NCBI GenBank assembly: GCA_000432155.1
Contig: FR888465.1
Coordinates: 1-22,474 of the forward strand
Length of the DNA stretch: 22,474 nt
Reading direction: 5' to 3'
From: Eubacterium sp. CAG:274
GTDB taxonomy: Bacteria; Bacillota; Clostridia; Lachnospirales; CAG-274
The notes beneath the pieces were generated by a model. It was not told the origin of the DNA, made no database searches, and saw only the letters and a program-made list of their open reading frames with translations. The position numbers were made by a program, and so were the translations under genes. This document shows, piece by piece, positions 16,601 through 22,389 of the stretch (position 1 is its first letter; each line of letters opens with the position of its first letter).

Positions 16601-18562
16601 ACTCCTGTTGCAATTACTGTAAATACATTAAAGGGTGCTAACCTTGCAGTTGCAAACTACACTACTTCTAATGGTACAGTAACAGTTACAGCAAACGGTG
16701 GTTCAGTTGAAACTTCAACAGAAACAACTACTACTGAAACAGATTCTACTACAGAAGCAACTACTGTTGATTACTCTGCTAAGGGTGATGTAAACAAAGA
16801 CGGTAAGATTAATGAAAAGGATGCAGCCCTTATCTTGAAGTTTATTCAGGGTATCAAGGACGAAACATTCTATGATGAAGCTGCAGCAGATGCAAATGGC
16901 GACGGTGTAATCAATGCACTTGATGCTACTTGGGTATTAAACCACAAGGGTAACACTTCTAAGCCATCTACACCTGAAACTAAGACTTATACATTGACAG
17001 GTACTGATATTAATGCTACTTCTGGCACTGCTCTTACAGCAGACACAAATGTTGGTACAGAAAATATGTTCCTTGCAAAGACTGGCGTTAAGAATGCAAG
17101 TGGTTCAGTTCAGATTAGTGGTTCTAAGACAGTTCAGTTCAAACTTACTTCTGATGGTACAGTTGCATTAACAAATGCTATTTCTTCAGGTGCATATGCT
17201 AGACAGGTAGCGATTGTTAACTCAAATGGAGATACAGTTGCAACTTTAAATGTTCAAAATAAGAATGGTGCTAAGAACAATTTAAGTGCTACTTCACTTG
17301 TAGCAGGTACTTACACAATTAAGGGTGTAAATGTTGATTCAAGTGATAAATCTACAAACGGTGGTCTTAATTCTTCTGTAAACATTGGTACAATTACAGT
17401 AACAGGTACTCTTGAACAGATTTCTGCAGAAGCAACAACAAAGACTACAGTAACTACAACAACAGAAACTACTACAGAAACAACAACAAAGGCTACTACA
17501 ACAACAGAAGCTACAACAACAACTACTACTGAAGCTACTACAGAAACAACAACAGTAACTCCAGCAGGCGACATTGTAGCAACAATTAATGCAAGTGATT
17601 TAACAGCTGGCGATATTACAGCTAACACAGTAAGTGGTCAGTTCAAGCTTATTGCAGATGCAACAAACAAGTTAACAATTGAAGCAAACAGCAAGAGCTT
17701 AGATGGTTATGAATTTACTCAGAGATTAAAGACAAACGGTACTGGTGCAGTTGATAAGAGAGCAATCTCATTCACAACAACTGGTGCAGGTAATGTAATC
17801 TTCTATGCAATGAGTGGTAGTAACAAGGAAGATAGACCAGTAAACTTACTTGATGCAAGTGGTGCAACAGTAGGTACAGTAACAGTATCTGGTACAACAT
17901 TAGCTAAGTATACAATTGCAATTCCAAGTGCAGGTACATACTACTTAGTATCAGGTAAGAGTGGTATCAACTTCTACTTAATTGGTACTGATGTAGCATT
18001 AGCAGACCAGAAAGCTGATGCAACAACAGAAACAACAACAGCTACTGAAACTTCAACAGAAGCAACAACAGCTACAACAACTACAAAGGCTGATGATACA
18101 ACAGAAACTACTACAACAGCACCAGCTGACAAGGCATTTGCTGTAAGTGGTGACAGCTGGTCAGCTGAAAACGATAGCGTACCAACTTGGTTAAATGGTG
18201 GTAAGCTTACAACTGCAACAAACAGCAGTAGTTACAAAGCTTTCGCAGCAGAAAGTGCTAATGGTACTGCATTTACAAAGACTGTAAATGTAGCAGCTGA
18301 TAGTTCAATTACTATTGATGTTGCTGATGCTTTAACAGCAAGCGTATTCATCGCTGGTAACAACAACGCAGCAAACAAGGGTGTAATTAAGGCTACATTT
18401 ACTGACGAAAGTGGTACTGTAACAGATATTACTCCAGCAGATGCTAACCTTGGTGGCAGAAAGACTGCAACAACAGCTTTCGAACTTGTTGCAACTGGCA
18501 AGGGTACAATTACAGTAACTCCAGATTATAACTCATTATTATACAAGGTTACTGTTAAGTAA
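13679..18562 (+). CDS. Multimodular pectate lyase with cohesin and internal dockerin
   Basis: A 1627-aa exported enzyme-scaffoldin hybrid. Approximate order: signal peptide (1-31); Ig-like domain with GGWFETLYAEW (33-115); PL1 beta-helix (120-535) with SWVHNNTFHQG, acidic DKAEGDGSCD and the catalytic RxPxxR as RQPLSR (Arg411, Arg416); a beta-rich module (575-705); Thr/Ser linker; a KMES module (735-845, KMES at 772); Thr linker (846-871); cohesin (872-1007); linker; dockerin (1034-1093) with DVNKDGKINEKD and DANGDGVINALD; a beta-rich module (1102-1245); long Thr linker (1250-1293); a beta-rich module (1296-1444); Thr linker (1446-1483); and a C-terminal module (1484-1627). The ATG at 13679 is chosen because GGGAGG (13663-13668) lies 10 nt upstream and a signal peptide follows. 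It could both cleave pectin and hold another dockerin protein. The beta-rich modules are possible carbohydrate-binding modules that I cannot assign. Confidence 0.9.
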   Translation: MIKCFKKAISSVLAAAMLATSFTAMPINTFAATSFSAAGGWFETLYAEWAGNKSDVTAVSYSGTASGSLTGDDLTYLVRQDGSNVRLDIPGLKAGTYNLTVTTNSGTITKENIKVYEYDRSGYAHYDAHKEGVTGIGAYNDDGTLKSNAVVVYVTEENKNTVQLPGYTGSQYPAGIGNILNYKSEDANGVTGGGKIDIVQQLRAEGIPLDVRFVGKIRGGDSNTSNNPPAENIKGLTGYNTTTNGGTKGDNGMMIRVYKSSNVTIEGIGDDATLDGWGIQIISQTGYISQGFEFRNLNFTNTPEDAIGLEGTCAISSSPQTKEWFESNGYAPIKFSWVHNNTFHQGFCKNPAESDKAEGDGSCDWKRGYGYTMAYNHYINNHKTNLIGSSSSSIQYDASLHHNWYEKVESRQPLSRQANIHIYNTYFDGATSYAISPRAHAYIFSEGNYFGACKNPVDSAKEGSATVKSYNDSFAGCNGANAAQQVKNKTDKVSDSSGNPYAGFETGSDMYEYTATSPIQAKADCLNLAGVMKTASEINMEPTPEPIVSENPDALTLPYEINFTTPSDANYWSTKTSTTSLEANKQYTIANALVTPAAKMTNTATTMKIRDNGVIFKVNTASDVTMTAGSSSAYGIELYDAYGELKLYVAGGKTATVSNIPAGVYVIKSGNTQKDGYLENLKIVANDPNAPTVTEATTQATTSSEVTTKGDTPSEPTTSAPVVDDGYVWHDDGVDASGNDVAAANSNIFNISGNDTTNKYTYNGVTYNSGIKMESSTNITVNAPADGALKLVLSAAGSRTIKIDGEEQDVVDGLNVFDLTAGTHTITKGTTNVYVYVMSYAVDGGDTTVTTTTETTTEATTKETTEATTAAPVDGVNVVVGNAMVKNGSAVTVPVKLTGMTDLADFNITLTYDAAALTATKVENGDIINDSMATINSNITDGSVRIAGINPADKINADGTVLVKVTFTANKEGATPVAITVNTLKGANLAVANYTTSNGTVTVTANGGSVETSTETTTTETDSTTEATTVDYSAKGDVNKDGKINEKDAALILKFIQGIKDETFYDEAAADANGDGVINALDATWVLNHKGNTSKPSTPETKTYTLTGTDINATSGTALTADTNVGTENMFLAKTGVKNASGSVQISGSKTVQFKLTSDGTVALTNAISSGAYARQVAIVNSNGDTVATLNVQNKNGAKNNLSATSLVAGTYTIKGVNVDSSDKSTNGGLNSSVNIGTITVTGTLEQISAEATTKTTVTTTTETTTETTTKATTTTEATTTTTTEATTETTTVTPAGDIVATINASDLTAGDITANTVSGQFKLIADATNKLTIEANSKSLDGYEFTQRLKTNGTGAVDKRAISFTTTGAGNVIFYAMSGSNKEDRPVNLLDASGATVGTVTVSGTTLAKYTIAIPSAGTYYLVSGKSGINFYLIGTDVALADQKADATTETTTATETSTEATTATTTTKADDTTETTTTAPADKAFAVSGDSWSAENDSVPTWLNGGKLTTATNSSSYKAFAAESANGTAFTKTVNVAADSSITIDVADALTASVFIAGNNNAANKGVIKATFTDESGTVTDITPADANLGGRKTATTAFELVATGKGTITVTPDYNSLLYKVTVK
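16214..18126 (+). repeat. Thr-rich linker coding repeats (ACA/ACT triplets)
   Basis: Several stretches inside the large lyase gene encode linkers rich in Thr with Glu, Ala and Lys (TTETTTEATT pattern). The main blocks are at 16214-16291, 16707-16770, 17426-17560 and 18013-18126. Thr codons alternate between ACA and ACT, and GAA and GCT/GCA are interspersed. Such linkers are known to be extended and often O-glycosylated in ruminococcal and clostridial enzymes. Confidence 0.8.
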
Positions 18563-18593
18563 TAAGATTTTATAGCAAAATTAGTTGATTTGG

Positions 18594-18660
18594 GCGAGGG
18601 TTTATAGCAAGAATAAATGAATACACAAAATATTCACAAAAAAATTGTATAAACCCTTGC
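18594..18660. repeat. 13-bp inverted repeat overlapping a -35 element
   Basis: GCGAGGGTTTATA (18594-18606) pairs with TATAAACCCTTGC (18648-18660), with one G-T, across a 41-bp centre. The right arm covers the first four bases of the -35 TTGCAA (18657-18662) of the adaptor promoter. No T run follows, so it is not a plain terminator. It may be a protein-binding operator, or a fold in the 3' end of the upstream lyase mRNA. Confidence 0.5.
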
Positions 18661-18685
18661 AATTTTAATAAGAAAAGGGTATACT
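18657..18685 (+). promoter_or_regulatory. Promoter of the cohesin-dockerin operon
   Basis: TTGCAA (18657-18662), a 17-bp spacer and TATACT (18680-18685). It lies 65 bp before the adaptor gene in the 188-bp gap after the large lyase, giving the three small secreted-protein genes their own transcript. Confidence 0.65.
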
Positions 18686-18750
18686 TTTATAAAGGAAATT
18701 TTTTCTAAAGGTGAGGAAAATGTTTCTATTATAAAAGAAGGAGGTTAATT

Positions 18751-19503
18751 ATGAAATTCAGAAGTTTATTATGCTCTGTATTAGCTTCTACTATGGTTAT
18801 TGGCTCTTGTGTTTGTGCTAATGCCGCTACATTTACAGCAGGTAGTGAAAATGCTACAGCAGGTAATGTAGTATCAGTACCTATTACTGTTGCTCCAAGT
18901 GCTGGAGAAACATCTACAGATGTGAACGCCTATGCTATAGCTATTAGCTATGATTCATCTGTGCTCACACCAGTGGTAAAGGGAACTGACGAAGTAGGCG
19001 ACAACACTTATGCAACTGTTGGTGACAGCTTTAATAGTGGCGTGCTTACAGCTGATTTAAAAGATAATGAAACAGGCAATGATGAAGTTCTTATAGGTTG
19101 GGCTGCAGCTTCACCTGTTAATGTAACTGAAGCAAGTACACTTGCAACTGTAGATTTTACAGTTAATGCAAATGCTACTGGTTCTACTGATGTAAAAGTT
19201 GCTGTTGCTCAGGTAGCTAATTCTGATTCAGCTTTAGCTGATAAAAGTACAATTGAAGCTGCTTCTGGTACTGTAACTGTTGATACAGCTATTCTTTATG
19301 GTGATGCTGATGGAAATGGTAAGATTGAAAGTGAAGACGCAAGTTTAGTTGCGAAAGCAGCTCTTGAATTAATTACATTTACAGATAGCCAGATTAAGGC
19401 TTGTGATGTAGATGGAAATGGTAAGATTGAAAGTGAAGACGCAAGTTTGATTGCAAAGAAAGCGTTAGACCTTATATCTAGTTTCCCAGTAGAAAATAAG
19501 TGA
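18751..19503 (+). CDS. Secreted cohesin-dockerin adaptor protein
   Basis: A 250-aa exported protein with a signal peptide (1-25, cleavage near ANA), one cohesin-like domain (about 27-180, with the features GNVVSVPITV and ISYDSSVLTPV) and a dockerin (about 184-250). It has no catalytic domain. The dockerin halves are almost identical, each containing DGNGKIESEDASL and then AK-AL-LI, with Ser-Glu at recognition positions 10 and 11 in both. Such an adaptor can bind one dockerin protein while docking to another cohesin, extending a complex. AAGGAGG (18738-18744) lies 6 nt before the ATG. The cohesin is clearly different from that in the large lyase. The next gene begins 26 nt downstream. Confidence 0.88.
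   Translation: MKFRSLLCSVLASTMVIGSCVCANAATFTAGSENATAGNVVSVPITVAPSAGETSTDVNAYAIAISYDSSVLTPVVKGTDEVGDNTYATVGDSFNSGVLTADLKDNETGNDEVLIGWAAASPVNVTEASTLATVDFTVNANATGSTDVKVAVAQVANSDSALADKSTIEAASGTVTVDTAILYGDADGNGKIESEDASLVAKAALELITFTDSQIKACDVDGNGKIESEDASLIAKKALDLISSFPVENK
19309..19448 (+). repeat. 38-bp exact direct repeat in the dockerin halves
   Basis: Positions 19309-19346 and 19411-19448 are identical over 38 bp (beginning GATGGAAATGG), 102 bp apart, which is exactly 34 codons. Dockerins are internally duplicated, but identity at synonymous sites points to a recent duplication or gene conversion within this gene. Confidence 0.9.
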
Positions 19504-19529
19504 GAGTAAGTAAGAGGAGATAGAAAAAC

Positions 19530-20501
19530 ATGAAATTAAAGAGAGTTTTAAGCTTATGCTTAGCTGCTGCTACAGTAGCTACTTGCTCATCTGTTGTTTC
19601 TGCGGCAGATGAAAATACAACAAGCTTTGGCACACCTATTAGTTTAACAACAGGTGCTGAAGTTGAAGAATTAACAGCTGGCGATTGTATTGCTATTCCT
19701 GTAGATGTTACAACATCAACAGGTAAGTTAACATCTTGGACACCTAGATTAGTTTTATCTGATGCTTTAGAAGCTGGAATAAAGATAGAAGACGATTCAA
19801 TACAGGCTGAAAATCTTGTAGCATTGGGTGGCGATGTTATTACAGGTTATAACGATGAAACTACTTATTACGGTATGGCAAATATTTACACAAAAAAATT
19901 AGGAAAGAAAACTCAGCAGGGTAATTGGAATGCACAGCCAGCACAGATGATTAACGGTGTTCCTCATTTCGCTTTAGGTTGGTATGATAGTGCAGCAAGA
20001 GCTTATACTAATGAGCCTGAAGCTTGGTTCCTTTGTACAGTAAAGAAAGATGTAACTGCAGATGAACTTAACAATGAAGCTTTCTATACAACTGATTCTA
20101 CACAGTTAGCTGATGGTGATAATGGTTTAGCATCTATTAGTGATATTAAGGGTGCAGCTGCAAAGATTAACGCTACTCAGGGTGCTTTCAAGGTTGTTCT
20201 TGATGCTAATGCACTTCCAGCAGGTAACTGGGTACAGGGCTTATATGCTCAGGTAGGTTCTACTAAGCAGGAAATTACAGCTTGTGTACATGCTGATGGT
20301 ACTACAACTTATGAATTCCCAGTAAGAGTTAACTCTGCAACTGGTGCAACTGATGCTATTGATGTTGACATTTATGCAACTACTACTGCTGATGAAGCTG
20401 GTGCAACTACTTCTACTGACAAGAAGATTGGTTCAATCAACCTTACTATGGACGGTACAGTAACTAGCTACAATACAGTTAATGGTACAATAGCTAAATA
20501 A
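19530..20501 (+). CDS. Secreted protein of unknown function, possible divergent cohesin
   Basis: A 323-aa exported protein with a signal peptide (1-25, cleavage after VSA). I do not recognise a named family. The N-terminal half (about 30-195) has a weak cohesin-like pattern: ELTAGDCIAIPVDV early, a strand resembling TSWTPRLVLSDALEAG, and WFLCTVKKDV later. The second half (about 210-323) looks like a beta-sandwich with FKVVLDANALPAGNWVQGLY and ends TVNGTIAK. There is no dockerin, Thr linker, sortase signal, SLH domain or C-terminal membrane helix. AGAGGAGA (19513-19520) is the RBS. It lies 26 nt after the adaptor and 20 nt before the 42-aa gene, so it is probably part of the same operon and may bind a component of the complex or substrate. 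That is inference from position. Confidence 0.8.
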   Translation: MKLKRVLSLCLAAATVATCSSVVSAADENTTSFGTPISLTTGAEVEELTAGDCIAIPVDVTTSTGKLTSWTPRLVLSDALEAGIKIEDDSIQAENLVALGGDVITGYNDETTYYGMANIYTKKLGKKTQQGNWNAQPAQMINGVPHFALGWYDSAARAYTNEPEAWFLCTVKKDVTADELNNEAFYTTDSTQLADGDNGLASISDIKGAAAKINATQGAFKVVLDANALPAGNWVQGLYAQVGSTKQEITACVHADGTTTYEFPVRVNSATGATDAIDVDIYATTTADEAGATTSTDKKIGSINLTMDGTVTSYNTVNGTIAK

Positions 20502-20521
20502 TATAAGGAGGTAGATTGATA

Positions 20522-20650
20522 ATGAAAAAGTACGAAAAACCAGAAATTAAAATCGCTTCCTTTGATAGCGAAAATGTAGTTTCTACAAGCGCAGGTGTAA
20601 ACCTTACTAAGTTCAACACTACAAACAAGTATACATCTATCGAATTCTAA
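20522..20650 (+). CDS. Small 42-aa peptide, unknown function
   Basis: A short gene encoding 42 residues that begins MKKYEKPEIKIASFDSENVV and continues with STSAGVNLTKF. AAGGAGG (20505-20511) lies 10 nt before the ATG and an intrinsic terminator follows 28 nt after the stop. It is the last gene of the adaptor operon, so it is very likely expressed. It has no signal peptide, membrane helix or cysteine. The pattern Y-x-x-P, then a phenylalanine, an acidic-Val-Val segment and Ser-Thr-Ser-Ala-Gly resembles many short, poorly characterised peptides of gut Clostridia and Bacteroides, but I cannot name a defined family or function. No modification enzyme or transporter gene is adjacent in the window. 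Confidence 0.75.
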   Translation: MKKYEKPEIKIASFDSENVVSTSAGVNLTKFNTTNKYTSIEF

Positions 20651-20678
20651 TAAATTGAATTTTGATGAAACTTTAATA

Positions 20679-20705
20679 AAGAGCCTAATTTATTTAGGCT
20701 CTTTT
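20679..20705 (+). terminator. Intrinsic terminator of the cohesin-dockerin operon
   Basis: A perfect 10-bp stem (AAGAGCCTAA 20679-20688 with TTAGGCTCTT 20694-20703), loop TTTAT, and T residues at 20702-20705. Confidence 0.9.
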
Positions 20706-20711
20706 CTTATA

Positions 20712-20736
20712 TTAATATTGAATCGGAAAGATAAAT
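20712..20736 (+). repeat. 25-bp dispersed repeat, copy 1
   Basis: The segment contains TGAATCGGAAAGATAAAT (20719-20736) and matches 22390-22414 at 24 of 25 positions. It ends one base before the AGGAGG of the gene starting at 20750, so it lies in that gene's leader or is a remnant of a repeat element. Confidence 0.8.
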
Positions 20737-20749
20737 TAGGAGGTATAAT

Positions 20750-21232
20750 ATGAAAAAGTTATTGGCTGTTTTTATGGCTGTTGTGGCTCTTAGTGTAAAT
20801 GCTTTTGCAGCAACAGAGGTAAATGTTGTTGTGGATAAAACTCCAGTAGAACAAAAGGGCGTTATTGTAGATAATAGAACTCTTGTGCCTGTTCGTGGCG
20901 TGTTTGAAAAAATGGGATATACTGCTGAATATGATGCTGAAACAAAGACTGCTACTCTCAAAAAGGGTAGTGATGTTTTAAAGTTTACAGCAGGAGAAAA
21001 CTATTTTACATACAATGATAAGAAAATAGAAACAGAAGTACCTCAGCAGATTATTGAGGGCAGATTTATGTTGCCTTTAAGAGCTATCGAAAGTGTAGAA
21101 TTTGTTGGTATTAAGTGGGACGGCGAAACAAAGACTGCAAGTATTACACACCCATTCTCTGTTGTGCCAATTACAGTAGAGGAAGCTGACAAAATGCTTA
21201 GTGGCGATGCTACAGATATAAATTTAGACTAA
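20750..21232 (+). CDS. Secreted protein with copper amine oxidase N-terminal-like domain
   Basis: A 160-aa exported protein with a signal peptide (1-20, cleavage after AFA). The rest is a CuAO_N1-type domain (Pfam PF07833), recognised by VVDKTPVEQKGVIVDNRTLV, PVRGVFEKMGYTAEYD and FMLPLRAIESV. In Clostridia these domains occur alone or as repeats in secreted proteins that have no amine oxidase activity; their function is unclear and they may act in cell-surface or ligand binding. AGGAGG (20738-20743) lies 6 nt before the ATG. It sits between two terminators, so it is a single transcript. No obvious sigma-A promoter is seen in the 44 bp after the upstream terminator. Confidence 0.88.
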   Translation: MKKLLAVFMAVVALSVNAFAATEVNVVVDKTPVEQKGVIVDNRTLVPVRGVFEKMGYTAEYDAETKTATLKKGSDVLKFTAGENYFTYNDKKIETEVPQQIIEGRFMLPLRAIESVEFVGIKWDGETKTASITHPFSVVPITVEEADKMLSGDATDINLD

Positions 21233-21237
21233 TTTAG

Positions 21238-21267
21238 AGAGCCTATCATTTGATAGGTTCTTTTTTT
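21238..21267 (+). terminator. Intrinsic terminator after the CuAO_N-like gene
   Basis: A 10-bp stem (AGAGCCTATC 21238-21247 with GATAGGTTCT 21252-21261, one G-T pair), a 4-nt loop and a run of seven T residues. Confidence 0.92.
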
Positions 21268-21319
21268 ATTGTATTTGTCATAATATTAAGGGATAAATAT
21301 TATTTAAGGAAGTGACAAT

Positions 21320-22279
21320 ATGTATCCCGAAATATATTCTGCTGTCTATGATTTTGGAATATGCCCTAAGAATATAGTGCGTTGCAAATATTTTTATATT
21401 GTTCATACTGACAAGGGCACTTACAGCATTTGCAAGGCAAGGGTCAATACCAACAGAATAATGGAAATTTACAGATTAAAGGAACAATTATGGACAAAAG
21501 GTTTTAGGGCTTTTGACAGATATTTACCGGCAAAAAGTGGATTACCTTATGTAGAGAGAGATAGTGATGTGTATATCCTTTCGCCTTTTAAGGGAGCCAA
21601 CGAACTGGACTTCCTTAATAATGCTCAAGTTGTAAAAGCTATTGAAACCATAGGTAGTATGCAGTATGCCTTGAGCCGAATAGACAGCCAACCAATGGTA
21701 AGAGCCGCATCTATTTTAAAGCCTCATCCCTTAGATGAAATGGAAAAGGGGCTTACTACTATGGCAAAGTGTAGAAAAGCAATATCCAATACAAAGACTT
21801 TAAAAGATTGGGATATGACTGTACTGAAAGTCTATGACAAGTATTATAGCAAGGCTGAAAAGGCTGTTGAAAGATTACAAAAAAGTACCCTTGAAAAATC
21901 CTTTATACACAATAGATTAAAAGAGGGTAATATTCTATTTAACTATGGCAGAATTTCTATTATTGATTGGGATTATATGACAGTTGGCTCGCCTCTTTGG
22001 GATTTGGCATTTTTTATAAACAGGTATAAACGCAAAAATGCTTTTTATGCCCATAATAAAGGACTTAACTACCTAAATATGGAGGATATTTTGGGGGCAT
22101 ATAGCAAAAACAACTATTTGACAGATAATCAAATAGAGGACCTTCAAGCTGTCATTGACTATCCTAGACAGTTTATTTCTGTTATTGCAGAAATTTATAG
22201 AAAAAGTAGAAAATTTATACCTGTTGGGCTAAAAATGAAATTAAATGAAATGGCTGAACAAGTGGATTTTGAATTATAA
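21320..22279 (+). CDS. CotS-like spore-coat kinase homologue, catalytic Asp missing
   Basis: A 319-aa protein with the aminoglycoside phosphotransferase-like fold of the CotS/YutH spore-coat kinase family. An N-terminal lobe with YSICKARVN is followed by a helical region and a catalytic-loop segment FIHNRLKEGNILF. The Mg-binding motif is IIDWDYMTVGSPLWDLAFF. In active APH-type kinases the loop reads H-x-D-x-x-x-x-N. Here it is His197-Asn-Arg199 with Asn204 kept, so the catalytic Asp is replaced by Arg, while Asp216 and Asp218 of IDWD are kept. This suggests loss or change of phosphotransfer activity. AAGGA lies 9 nt before the ATG. It is monocistronic after a terminator. Sporulation control was considered, but no convincing SigE or SigK promoter was found. 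Confidence 0.8.
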   Translation: MYPEIYSAVYDFGICPKNIVRCKYFYIVHTDKGTYSICKARVNTNRIMEIYRLKEQLWTKGFRAFDRYLPAKSGLPYVERDSDVYILSPFKGANELDFLNNAQVVKAIETIGSMQYALSRIDSQPMVRAASILKPHPLDEMEKGLTTMAKCRKAISNTKTLKDWDMTVLKVYDKYYSKAEKAVERLQKSTLEKSFIHNRLKEGNILFNYGRISIIDWDYMTVGSPLWDLAFFINRYKRKNAFYAHNKGLNYLNMEDILGAYSKNNYLTDNQIEDLQAVIDYPRQFISVIAEIYRKSRKFIPVGLKMKLNEMAEQVDFEL

Positions 22280-22318
22280 AGATATACAAATAATGTATAA
22301 TGTTTTTTTAAAATATAT

Positions 22319-22347
22319 TTGAATTTCGTATTGATTTGTGGTAGAAT
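22319..22347 (+). promoter_or_regulatory. Promoter reading out of the window
   Basis: TTGAAT (22319-22324), 17-bp spacer, TAGAAT (22342-22347). No start codon with an RBS follows before the window ends. The transcript would include the hairpins at 22399-22463, so it leads either a gene beyond 22474 or a structured RNA. Confidence 0.5.
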
Positions 22348-22389
22348 GGAGGTTATAAAGGAATAGAGTGTAAATTTTATATATAGCTT

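Noticed and set aside
17311..17628. Minus-strand Val/Ser-rich frame, and similar ones at 16195-16401 and 18232-18501
   Set aside because: These are mirror frames of the ACA/ACT Thr linkers and Ala/Thr-rich modules; the plus strand carries the real gene.
16214..18126. Repetitive DNA that could suggest a CRISPR or satellite array
   Set aside because: There are no constant repeats with unique spacers; the repetition is in frame and encodes Thr linkers.
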